Assembly: GCA_946186245.1 (NCBI GenBank)
Contig: CAMHMN010000016.1
Location: 1-43,562, forward strand
Reading direction: 5' to 3'
Origin: an uncultured Clostridia bacterium
Lineage (GTDB): Bacteria; Bacillota; Clostridia; Oscillospirales; Acutalibacteraceae
DNA length: 43,562 bases
Shown here: piece by piece, positions 1-6,981 of the stretch
Position numbering within the stretch: the first letter of the stretch is position 1
Layout of the letters: every line of letters starts with the position of its first letter
Translations under genes and position numbers: made by a program
The notes under the pieces: generated by a model
What the model saw: the letters and a program-made list of their open reading frames with translations, nothing else
What the model was told of the DNA's origin: nothing
The model's database searches: none

Positions 1-472
1 CGATGCCGAAGTCGGTCACCTTGATGCGTCCGTTGGAGAGCAGCATGATATTCTGGGGCTTGATGTCGCGGTGGACGATTCCCTTGGAATGGGCGTGCAT
101 GAGGGCGCGCAGAATCTGCGTGGTGAAATGCACCGCTTCCTTGACTTTGACGATGCGCTGCTGTTCGATATAATCCTTGAGGGAAATGCCGTCGATGTAC
201 TCCATGACGATGTATTGCAGCGACGGACTGTTGCAGACGTCGAATATCTTGACAATATTCGGGTGATTGAGCAGGGCGATGGCACGGGATTCATTGCGGA
301 ACCTGCGGCAGAATTCCTCATTGTCGAGGTATTCCTCCCGGAGAATCTTGACCGCCACGATAGCGCCGGTGTCGAAATCCTTTGCCTTGTAAACGACAGC
401 CATGCCGCCGTTTCCGACCTCCTCCAGAATCTCGTATCTGCCGTCAAGCACTTTGCCGATATACTTATCCAT
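1..472 (-). CDS. prkC: Serine/threonine protein kinase, PrkC/PknB type (C-terminus outside window)
   Basis: The first 157 residues of a Hanks-type kinase are visible; the frame is still open at the window edge, so the activation segment and any C-terminal TM/PASTA part are not seen. Visible motifs are the glycine loop GNGGMAVVY (residues 20-28), the ATP-binding lysine in VAVKIL (K42), the catalytic loop HRDIKPQN (134-141) and DFG (154-156). The ATG at 470-472 follows AAGGAG at a normal distance. It is the last visible gene of the minus-strand operon and lies 92 bp after the PP2C phosphatase gene, the usual PrpC-PrkC pair. In Firmicutes this pair reversibly phosphorylates proteins controlling growth, cell wall and dormancy exit. 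The kinase fold is certain; the PASTA architecture is inferred from gene order only. Confidence 0.93.
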   Translation of the reverse strand, partial: MDKYIGKVLDGRYEILEEVGNGGMAVVYKAKDFDTGAIVAVKILREEYLDNEEFCRRFRNESRAIALLNHPNIVKIFDVCNSPSLQYIVMEYIDGISLKDYIEQQRIVKVKEAVHFTTQILRALMHAHSKGIVHRDIKPQNIMLLSNGRIKVTDFGI

Positions 473-564
473 ATAAATAAACACTCCTTAGCTGCCCTTC
501 GCTTATCCGGCGTCAGGGCGTGAATGTGTGATTCTCTTGTGTCGCGCTGTGTAATGAGGATTTC

Positions 565-1293
565 TCAGCAGCACACGGTAACGGCCGTCACATTGTCGCC
601 GCCGCCGTGGGCATTGGCTGTATCTACCAGCTTATCAACGGCCTCACTGCCGTTGCTTCGGTAGAGTATTCTGAACATTTCGAGGTCGTCTACATAATTG
701 GAAAGTCCGTCGCTGCACAGGAGAAGGATGTCGCCTTTTGCCACCGGACATTCGCAATGGTCGATGTCAAGCCGCGGCTTGACGCCCAGTGCCCGGGTAA
801 TGAGATTCCTTCTGGGGTGGAACCGCGCCTCCTGCTCGGTAAGCTCTCCCCGGTCCACCATGACCTGCACCACCGAATGATCCACCGTCATCTGACGCAG
901 ATCCCCTTTGGCATAAAGATAAACCCTGCTGTCGCCCGCGTGGGCTATATAAGCCGTATCCTGGCGTACGATCACCGTCACGACCGTGGTGCCCATGCCG
1001 CGCAGGGAGATATCCTCCTGCGCCTCGATGTACACCTTGATGTTGGCGGCGTTGACCGCCTTGGCTATCATATCGCGTATCTGGCTGGCACTCATGTCGC
1101 TTTTGTAATTCTCCGTCAGACGGGCGGAAATCTCCTCCACGGCTGTGCTGCTGGCGACATTGCCGCCGTTCGCGCCGCCCATGCCGTCGCAGACCACCGC
1201 CCAGGCGCTGCCGTCCTCAAAGAAGCCGTGCCTCTCCGCGTCCTGATTGGAGTGACGAACCATGCCCTTGTCAGTCCTGCTGTAAATTTCCAT
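565..1293 (-). CDS. prpC: PP2C-family protein serine/threonine phosphatase PrpC
   Basis: A 242-residue PPM/PP2C phosphatase, a normal length for PrpC/Stp. Metal-binding and catalytic motifs are all present: SNQDAE (15-20), VVCDGMGG (33-40), AHAGDSRVYL (118-127), LLCSDGLSNYV (191-201) and GGDNVTAV near the C-terminus. It should dephosphorylate targets of the adjacent PrkC-like kinase and the kinase itself. The ATG at 1291-1293 is preceded by GAAGGAGG and lies 23 bp inside the 3' end of rlmN, so translation is probably coupled. A longer in-frame extension to 1437 exists but has no ribosome binding site and encodes a non-conserved Arg-rich stretch, so it was discarded. Confidence 0.95.
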   Translation of the reverse strand: MEIYSRTDKGMVRHSNQDAERHGFFEDGSAWAVVCDGMGGANGGNVASSTAVEEISARLTENYKSDMSASQIRDMIAKAVNAANIKVYIEAQEDISLRGMGTTVVTVIVRQDTAYIAHAGDSRVYLYAKGDLRQMTVDHSVVQVMVDRGELTEQEARFHPRRNLITRALGVKPRLDIDHCECPVAKGDILLLCSDGLSNYVDDLEMFRILYRSNGSEAVDKLVDTANAHGGGDNVTAVTVCC

Positions 1294-2335
1294 CGGATTC
1301 CTCCTTCTTCTTGCGCCGAAGCTGTCCGCATGACGCGTTGATGTCCGCGCCCAGCGTCCTCCGCACGGTCGCTGTGATTCCCTTTGATTCCAGTATTTTA
1401 ATAAACCTCTGTATCTGTGCCTGTGACGAACGTTCATAGGAATTTCCTTTGACGGTGTTCACGGGAATAAGATTGACGTGACAGAGCATTCCTTTTAATT
1501 TGCCCGCCAGCTCACGCGCACATTCATCGGTGTCGTTTTTGTCCTTGATGAGCGAATATTCAAAGGAAATCCTGCGATGCGTCGCTTCCGCGTACTTCCG
1601 GCAGGCGGCGAGAAGCTGCTCTACGTTCCACTTGCGGTTGACGGGCATCATTTCGCCGCGAAGGGCGTCGTTCGGCGCGTGGAGCGATACCGACAGCGTG
1701 AACTGCGGCTTCATCTCAATGAGTTGATAGATCTTATCCACCAGACCGCAGGTAGAGAGCGATATGTGGCGCATGCCGATTCCTACCCCTTGGGTATCCG
1801 AAACAAGGGCGAGAAATCGCATCACGTTGTCGTAATTGTCCAGCGGTTCGCCCATTCCCATGAGCACGATGTTGGAAATGCGGATGTCGTTGTCCCGCTG
1901 GGCCGTCGTGATCTGGGAGAGCATTTCGGCGGGACGGAGGTTGCGGGCCAGCCCGCCCATGCCGGTCGCACAGAAGCGGCAGCCCATCCGGCAGCCCGCC
2001 TGTGTGGAAATGCAGATGGTGTAGCCGTGGTGATAGCTCATGACAACGCTTTCAATGTACTCCCCGTCGTCCAGCCGGAAAAGGTATTTTATGGTTTCAT
2101 CATACGCTGAAACGAGTTTTTTTTCAATGGTTACATTGTATATGTAATAATTTTGTAACAATACAGCCCGCAGTTCCTTGGAAATATTGGTCATTTCGTC
2201 AAAAGACACGGCACCCTTTGCCTGAAGCCAGTCATAGACCTGATTCGCCCGGAATTTTGGGAGTCCCAGCTCCTTGAAGCTCTCGGTCAGCTCGGTTTTG
2301 GTCATGCTTTTGATGTCGGCTTTGTCCTGCTGCAA
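1271..2335 (-). CDS. rlmN: 23S rRNA/tRNA adenine C2-methyltransferase RlmN
   Basis: A 354-residue radical-SAM methyltransferase that methylates C2 of A2503 in 23S rRNA and A37 in some tRNAs. The 4Fe-4S motif CRMGCRFC is at residues 115-122, followed by GGLARNL, the GMGEPLDNYD segment and the conserved C-terminal cysteine in INASCGQL (about residue 336). The best start is TTG at 2333-2335, because AAGGAC lies just upstream inside the end of rsmB; the first ATG (2305) has no ribosome binding site. It follows rsmB by 6 bp and overlaps the phosphatase gene. Both neighbours in the operon are conserved in Firmicutes. Confidence 0.95.
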   Translation of the reverse strand: MQQDKADIKSMTKTELTESFKELGLPKFRANQVYDWLQAKGAVSFDEMTNISKELRAVLLQNYYIYNVTIEKKLVSAYDETIKYLFRLDDGEYIESVVMSYHHGYTICISTQAGCRMGCRFCATGMGGLARNLRPAEMLSQITTAQRDNDIRISNIVLMGMGEPLDNYDNVMRFLALVSDTQGVGIGMRHISLSTCGLVDKIYQLIEMKPQFTLSVSLHAPNDALRGEMMPVNRKWNVEQLLAACRKYAEATHRRISFEYSLIKDKNDTDECARELAGKLKGMLCHVNLIPVNTVKGNSYERSSQAQIQRFIKILESKGITATVRRTLGADINASCGQLRRKKKEESDGNLQQD

Positions 2336-2341
2336 AAGGGT

Positions 2342-3706
2342 TCAGTCCTTTCTTCTGACAGATGAAATGAAGAATCCGTCGGTGTTGAACATATGCGGGA
2401 AGAGGGTGATTTGCCAGTCCGGCTCGTCGATGGCGCGTATTTTTTCGTCAGCCAAACTTTGCGGGCAAGGTTCGAATTCGCGGTGGTTTTGGAGAAATTT
2501 TTCAATAACGGCGGCATTCTCCGCCGGATTCAGCGTGCAGGTGGAATAAATCAGCCGTCCGCCCTTTCTGACAAGGCGGGAGGAATTCTCCAGAATGCGG
2601 TACTGCAAATCCGGAAGTCCCTGCAGCTCGGCCTGCGGCTTGCGCTTGATGTCGGGCTTGCGGCGGATGATGCCCAATCCGGAGCAGGGTGCGTCGCAAA
2701 GCACCAGATCGGCGCATTCCGGCTCACATTCCCCCAGCGCGTCGCGGACAGTCGGCTCAATGCTATGCAGTCCCAGACGTCCGGCGCCTTGGGCAATCAG
2801 TTCCACGCGGTGCGGGTGAAGGTCGCAGGAAATAATGCGTCCCCTGTCCCCCATCAGCTCGGCAATGGAAAAGCTCTTGCCGCCGGGAGCAGCGCAGACG
2901 TCGTACACCACGCCGCCCTCCATTCCGGCAGCCGCTGCCATGCAGCAGAGCTGGGAGGAAGCGTCCTGCACATGGAAGTATCCGTTTTGAAACGCCGGAA
3001 GAAGGGTGATGTCGCCGGTTTCTTCTATGGAAACGCAGTCCGGAATGATCTCCGAAGCGGATGCTTTCACGCCGGCGGCTTGGAATTCTTTCAAAAGCGC
3101 GTCGGTTGAAACGCGGGTGGTATTGACTTTTAAATAAATAGGCGGACGGCCTTCCAGACTAGCGAGAATCTTCTCGCAGATTTCGCTGCCGTAGCTTTTG
3201 TGCCAGAGCCTGACCAGCCACAGGGGGCAGGAATATTGAATGCTGAGATATTGATCGGCCTGTTTTGCCGGATCGGGGAGCTTTACCTGCTTGCCGTCCC
3301 TGATGAAGCTGCGCAGCAGTCCGTTGAGAAAGCCGGTCGCGCGGAAGAGCTTCAGCTTCTTGGCGAGATTGACGCTCTCGTTGACCGCCGCCGAATCGGG
3401 CGTGTTCATAAAGGCCATCTGATAAACAGCCATTCGCAGGATGCAGCGCACTTCGGGTTCGATGCGCGTGCCGCGGCTGGTATAGCTGCTTATGACATGG
3501 TCGAGGTATTCGGTTTTTTCCAGCACGCCGTAGACAAGGCGGGTGATGAATGCCCTGTCGCGAGGCTCCGGCTTGAACGCCAAAAGAGCCTCATTCAGGG
3601 AAATGTTGGAATAGCCATCCCTGCCTTCCACCCGCATGAGCACCTTGAAGGCGATCATGCGGGGATTGGGCTTATTGTTCTGGGATTGAATTTTGTTATC
3701 CGGCAT
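2342..3706 (-). CDS. rsmB: 16S rRNA cytosine(967)-C5-methyltransferase RsmB
   Basis: A 454-residue RsmB/Sun protein. The N-terminal ~150 residues form the NusB-like RNA-binding domain. The C-terminal SAM methyltransferase domain carries the SAM motif YDVCAAPGGKSF, the motif IV catalytic region LCDAPCSGLG and the motif VI nucleophile region YSTCTLNP. It methylates C967 of 16S rRNA. The ATG at 3704-3706 lies 4 bp after the stop of the upstream metallopeptidase gene, and its last codons provide the ribosome binding site for rlmN. Length and motif set are typical. Confidence 0.95.
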   Translation of the reverse strand: MPDNKIQSQNNKPNPRMIAFKVLMRVEGRDGYSNISLNEALLAFKPEPRDRAFITRLVYGVLEKTEYLDHVISSYTSRGTRIEPEVRCILRMAVYQMAFMNTPDSAAVNESVNLAKKLKLFRATGFLNGLLRSFIRDGKQVKLPDPAKQADQYLSIQYSCPLWLVRLWHKSYGSEICEKILASLEGRPPIYLKVNTTRVSTDALLKEFQAAGVKASASEIIPDCVSIEETGDITLLPAFQNGYFHVQDASSQLCCMAAAAGMEGGVVYDVCAAPGGKSFSIAELMGDRGRIISCDLHPHRVELIAQGAGRLGLHSIEPTVRDALGECEPECADLVLCDAPCSGLGIIRRKPDIKRKPQAELQGLPDLQYRILENSSRLVRKGGRLIYSTCTLNPAENAAVIEKFLQNHREFEPCPQSLADEKIRAIDEPDWQITLFPHMFNTDGFFISSVRRKD

Positions 3707-3710
3707 ATAA

Positions 3711-4502
3711 TTAATTTCTTCTCCTGCCGCTGCCGCTGACGATGAGGAAGATTCTCAGGAAGCTGGCGAGCGAGGTGATGAGAGCCGCGACATAGGTCAT
3801 TGCGGCGGCGGAAAGCACCTTCTTGACGCCCTTCGCGTCGGCGTCGTTGGCAATGCCGAGATTCCTGATGTGATTCATGGCGCGGTGGCTGGCGTTGAAT
3901 TCCACCGGCAGGGTGACCAGCTGGAAGATGGCGACGGTGGAATACAGCGCGACGCCTACCCATGCGAGCCAGTTGAATGCCGTGACAAACAGACCGATCA
4001 GGATCAGGATCATGGAAATATTCGAGCCGAAATTGGTGATCGGGATGACGGCGGAACGCACCTTATTGGGGAAATAATGCTCGGCGTGCTGAATGGCGTG
4101 TCCCACTTCATGCGCCGCGATGCCGATGGAGGCAATAGAGGTGCCGCTGTAGACGTCGGGTGAAAGATTGACCGTGTTGTTCCGGGGGTCGAAGTGATCG
4201 GAAAGGGTGCCCTGTGTGATATTGATCGGCACATAGGTCAGTCCGTGGTCGTCGAGAATCATCCGTGCCGCCTGCGCGCCGGTCATGCCGCGGGAATTGC
4301 CGATTTTGGAGTACTTGTTGTACGCCGACTTGACCCTTGCCTGTGCGATCAGGGCGATGATCATCGCCGGAATGACAAGAAGGATATACCACTGGTCGAT
4401 ATAGAATCCTCCGAGTCCCAGACCGCCGATGGCGTTGTTCGTGTCGCTGTAGGCGCCGTAATTTTCCATTCCGGCTGCCACGAGTGTCAGTGCTTCATAC
4501 AT
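3711..4502 (-). CDS. yugP: YugP-like membrane zinc metallopeptidase
   Basis: A 263-residue membrane protein with the zinc-binding motif HEVGHAIQH (H131, E132, H135). Hydrophobic segments lie at about 35-53 and in two stretches of the C-terminal half (about 150-200), with another hydrophobic C-terminus. This matches the neutral zinc metallopeptidase family typified by Bacillus YugP; its substrate is not known. It sits between fmt and rsmB and ends 4 bp before rsmB, a position I recall for this family in Clostridia but not in Bacillus. The start has AAAGGCAGG about ten bases upstream. Confidence 0.88.
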   Translation of the reverse strand: MYEALTLVAAGMENYGAYSDTNNAIGGLGLGGFYIDQWYILLVIPAMIIALIAQARVKSAYNKYSKIGNSRGMTGAQAARMILDDHGLTYVPINITQGTLSDHFDPRNNTVNLSPDVYSGTSIASIGIAAHEVGHAIQHAEHYFPNKVRSAVIPITNFGSNISMILILIGLFVTAFNWLAWVGVALYSTVAIFQLVTLPVEFNASHRAMNHIRNLGIANDADAKGVKKVLSAAAMTYVAALITSLASFLRIFLIVSGSGRRRN

Positions 4503-4589
4503 GTTTCAGTTACCTGCCTTTCGGTTTTGTTTTTTGCCGAATATTTTACAGAACAGGGAAAAGCTTTTTTTGGATTTTTCCTTGTCTGT

Positions 4590-4688
4590 ATTCGCCTGAA
4601 TTCCTTGCGTGTCCGGATGCGTTTTGCTTTTGGGCGGTGATGCTTCGGGATTCGCCTGAATTCCTTGCGTGTCCGGATGCGTTTTGCT
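4590..4688. repeat. Two 39-bp direct repeats with an exact 60-bp period
   Basis: Positions 4590-4628 and 4650-4688 are identical (starting ATTCGCCTGAATTCC and ending GCGTTTTGCT). The 21 bp between them is unlike the sequence before the first copy, so this is a duplicated motif and not a longer tandem array. It lies in the 319-bp gap between fmt and the yugP-like gene and directly abuts the hairpin array at 4689. No coding function is seen. Confidence 0.9.
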
Positions 4689-4815
4689 CGCTCGGCGTTG
4701 CCTCGCTCGTGAGGGCTCTGCCCTCACCCTCCCGCAAGGGTCCTGCCCTTGACCCGCCAGGGACCAGTGGGCCCCTGGACCCCATTATTGGCGCTGCGCG
4801 CTTTCCTTTTTTTTG
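4689..4815. repeat. Hairpin-array dispersed repeat, copy A
   Basis: Three GC-rich hairpins follow each other: GAGGGC/GCCCTC, CAAGGG/CCCTTG and CCAGGG/CCCTGG. They are followed by GGCGCTGCGCGCTTTCC and a T run. The same layout and several identical blocks (CCCGCAAGGG, GCCCTTGACCCGC, GGCGCTGCGCGCTTTCCT) recur at 15242-15398, so this is a dispersed intergenic repeat family. Similar arrays are, from memory, common in gut Clostridia. On the operon's strand it lies between fmt and the yugP-like gene, where it could modulate readthrough or mRNA decay (inference). Confidence 0.75.
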
Positions 4816-4821
4816 TTTTTT

Positions 4822-5748
4822 TTATCCGAGAATCGTACCTTTTTCTATCCTATGCCCTCTGAGGTATTCTTCTGACGTCATGCGCTTCTTACCTTCCGCC
4901 TGTATCTCCAGCAGTTCCACCGCACCGCTGCCGCATTGCACGGTGAACGGCTCCAGACAAATGATCTCGCCGCACTTCGCTTCGTCTGCGTCAAGCAAAG
5001 AAACCGCGCTGCGGTGAAGCTTGAGCTTCTTGCCTTCCAGCACCGCCGTCGCTACCGGCCACGGGGAAAGCCCGCGTATCTGGTTGTGAATTTCCAAGGC
5101 GCTGCGGCTCCAGTCCACCGCACAAAGCTCCTTGGTGAGCATCTTGGCATAGCAGGTCTGCGAATCGTCCTGCTTCTCGGGTCTGAGTTCCCCCTTCGCA
5201 AGCGCGTCAAGGGTCTGCACGATCAGCGCCGCGCCCATCGCGGAAAGCCGGTCGTGCAGCTCTCCCGCGGTTTCGTCCGGCGCAATAGCGGTTTCGCTCT
5301 TCATCAGCATGTCGCCGGTGTCCAGTCCCGCATCCATCTGCATGGTGGTGACGCCGGTTTTCGGCTCGCCGTCAATGACGCTCCACTGAATCGGCGCGGC
5401 TCCTCTGTACTTGGGCAGCAGGGAAGCGTGCACGTTAATGCAGCCGAATTTCGGCGCGTCGAGGATTTCCTGCGGAAGTATCTTGCCGTAGGCGATGACC
5501 ACGCCCACATCGGGCTGCAATTCTTGGAAGACGGCAAGCGCTTCGCCGTCCCGCATGCTTTTGGGCTGGTACACCGGAATGCCGTGTTCCATCGCCCTGA
5601 CCTTCACCGGAGGGGGCGTCATGGCGTACCCTCTGCCCTTCGGCTTGTCGGGCTGGGAGAATACCGCCGCGATTTCGTGCCCCGCCGCAAGGAGCGAATC
5701 GATGGCCGGCGCGGCAAATTCGGGCGTACCCATAAATATGATTCTCAT
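4822..5748 (-). CDS. fmt: Methionyl-tRNA formyltransferase
   Basis: A 308-residue Fmt, the usual length. It formylates initiator Met-tRNA with 10-formyl-tetrahydrofolate. The N-terminus MRIIFMGTPEFAAP is diagnostic. Catalytic residues are present: N105 and H107 in INVHASLLPKYRGAAPIQW and D143 in GLDTGD. The C-terminal OB-like tRNA-binding domain follows (CAVDWSRSALEIHNQIRGL). The start ATG is preceded by AGGTGAG. It belongs with def, which removes the formyl group after translation; here a small membrane-protein gene separates the two. Confidence 0.96.
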   Translation of the reverse strand: MRIIFMGTPEFAAPAIDSLLAAGHEIAAVFSQPDKPKGRGYAMTPPPVKVRAMEHGIPVYQPKSMRDGEALAVFQELQPDVGVVIAYGKILPQEILDAPKFGCINVHASLLPKYRGAAPIQWSVIDGEPKTGVTTMQMDAGLDTGDMLMKSETAIAPDETAGELHDRLSAMGAALIVQTLDALAKGELRPEKQDDSQTCYAKMLTKELCAVDWSRSALEIHNQIRGLSPWPVATAVLEGKKLKLHRSAVSLLDADEAKCGEIICLEPFTVQCGSGAVELLEIQAEGKKRMTSEEYLRGHRIEKGTILG

Positions 5749-5806
5749 CGGAACTCACCTCGATTAATTCCATTATTTTTACACGGTTTTTCAGTATTGC
5801 CTGTTA

Positions 5807-6301
5807 TCAGTATCCCAAATAGCTCAGTCCTCCGGCGATGGCAGCCGCCATCAGGGGGAACATGACCAGGCAGCCGAGCCATTTGCCGACCTGCACCTTC
5901 ACGGGGATGTAGGGCTTGAGGTTCTCAGTGCCGGGGATTTCCCATGCCTTCGTGTGTCCGACCCAGACAATGTCGATGAAGATTCTGTCGAATAACACCG
6001 CGATCATGTAGACCGCGGTCAGCTGGATAAAGCCGTCCCGGAATCCGCGGGCGCCGTTGATCAGATAAACCGCCGCCGGCACAGCCGTCAACTCCGGAAT
6101 ATACAGCGCAAGGGCAGCCCTGAGCGTAGCCTTTTTGATTTTGTCCGCGGTGGTCAGTCCCAATTGGATGACTCTCTCCTGTACGTCCTTTTCGTAGAAG
6201 CAGACCAGTCCGACCGGCCCGTTGGCAATGCCGACCACACAGATCAGCAGCAGCCAGAAGGAAAGTATCAGACCCTCCATAATTACCAACGCGATTGTCA
6301 T
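5807..6301 (-). CDS. Small conserved integral membrane protein (function unknown)
   Basis: A 164-residue protein with about four TM segments (roughly 2-30, 52-75, 82-104 and 135-160). A distinctive segment, WVGHTKAWEIPGTENLKPYI, lies between TM3 and TM4; I recall similar motifs in uncharacterised Clostridia membrane proteins, but no function. The start was placed at the ATG 6299-6301 because GGAGG stands 7 bp upstream. An ATG six codons earlier (6319) overlaps that site and has no site of its own. It lies between def and fmt, downstream of a heptamer/hairpin element. It could also be an inserted gene riding on the operon promoter. Confidence 0.75.
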   Translation of the reverse strand: MTIALVIMEGLILSFWLLLICVVGIANGPVGLVCFYEKDVQERVIQLGLTTADKIKKATLRAALALYIPELTAVPAAVYLINGARGFRDGFIQLTAVYMIAVLFDRIFIDIVWVGHTKAWEIPGTENLKPYIPVKVQVGKWLGCLVMFPLMAAAIAGGLSYLGY

Positions 6302-6320
6302 AACAAAACCTCCATTCATT

Positions 6321-6382
6321 CCAAGCGCAAAGCGCTTCCGAAATTATTCATTATTCATTATTCACTATTCATTTAGCGAGCG
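6321..6382 (-). repeat. Heptamer/hairpin intergenic element A
   Basis: Read on the minus strand this is GCTCGCTAA, then four heptamers close to TGAATAA, then TTTCGGAAGCGC-AAA-GCGCTT. It begins 2 bp after the def stop and ends just before the ribosome binding site region of the next gene. The layout (GCTCGCTAA, iterated 7-mers, GGAAG hairpin) is shared with the elements at 6903-6971, 10813-10883 and, inverted, 10741-10800. Confidence 0.7.
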
Positions 6383-6384
6383 CT

Positions 6385-6876
6385 TCAGTCTCTCGGGTGT
6401 TCCTCGCGCTCCTTCTCGACTTCCTCGGGGTCGACCATGCGGATGACCTTGTCGATGTAGAGGGTGCCGTCGAGGTGATCTGTTTCGTGGCTTGCGCAGG
6501 AGGCGAAAAGGTCTTCGCCCTCGATTTCATAGAGATCGCCGTTGCGGTCGCGGTATCTCAGCTTGACATACTGCGGGCGGTTGAGGATTCCCCACTGACC
6601 GGGAATGGAAAGACAGCCTTCCATGCATTCCTGTTCGCCGCGCTTTTCGATGATTTCGGGGTTGATCATCTCGATGGGCCCGTCGCCCATGTCGATGATG
6701 ACGATGCGCTTGAGAAAGCCCACCTGCGGAGCCGCCAGTCCGAGACCCTTTGCCTCGGCGAGCGTTTCCTTCATGTCGTCGAGCAGATCCCAGAGCTTCT
6801 GATTGAATTCGGTGACAGGGCGGCATTTCTTGCGAAGCACGCTATCCCCTTCTGTTACTATCTGTCTTAAAGCCAT
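6385..6876 (-). CDS. def: Peptide deformylase
   Basis: A 163-residue type 1 deformylase that removes the N-formyl group from nascent proteins. The three family motifs are present: GLGLAAPQVG (44-53), EGCLS with the metal-ligand cysteine C88, and HETDH (H130, E131, H134). The start is the ATG at 6874-6876, giving MALRQIVTEGD and preceded by GGAGG ten bases upstream. An in-frame TTG at 6906 would add ten non-conserved residues and lacks a site. It follows priA in the operon. Confidence 0.96.
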   Translation of the reverse strand: MALRQIVTEGDSVLRKKCRPVTEFNQKLWDLLDDMKETLAEAKGLGLAAPQVGFLKRIVIIDMGDGPIEMINPEIIEKRGEQECMEGCLSIPGQWGILNRPQYVKLRYRDRNGDLYEIEGEDLFASCASHETDHLDGTLYIDKVIRMVDPEEVEKEREEHPRD

Positions 6877-6902
6877 AAGTATCGTTCCTCCATTTATTCT
6901 TT

Positions 6903-6971
6903 CCAAGGGCGCAGCCCTTCCGAAATTATTATCTATTCTTTATTCTTTATTCTCTATTCTCTAAGCGAGCG
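6903..6971 (-). repeat. Heptamer/hairpin intergenic element B
   Basis: On the minus strand: GCTCGCTTA, heptamers GAGAATA, GAGAATA, AAGAATA, AAGAATA, then ATTTCGGAAGGGC-GCA-GCCCTT. It fills the priA-def gap and stops just before the def ribosome binding site. The hairpin bases differ from element A but the architecture and the TTTCGGAAG boundary are the same. Confidence 0.7.
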
Positions 6972-6981
6972 AACGCGAGCG

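Noticed and set aside
4546-4785. Frames of 73-79 codons upstream of the yugP-like gene
   Set aside because: They only translate the 39-bp direct repeats and the hairpin array.
6321-6971. CRISPR-like or tandem repeat array
   Set aside because: The repeats are 7 bp without spacers and occur in blocks of about four; no cas genes are present.
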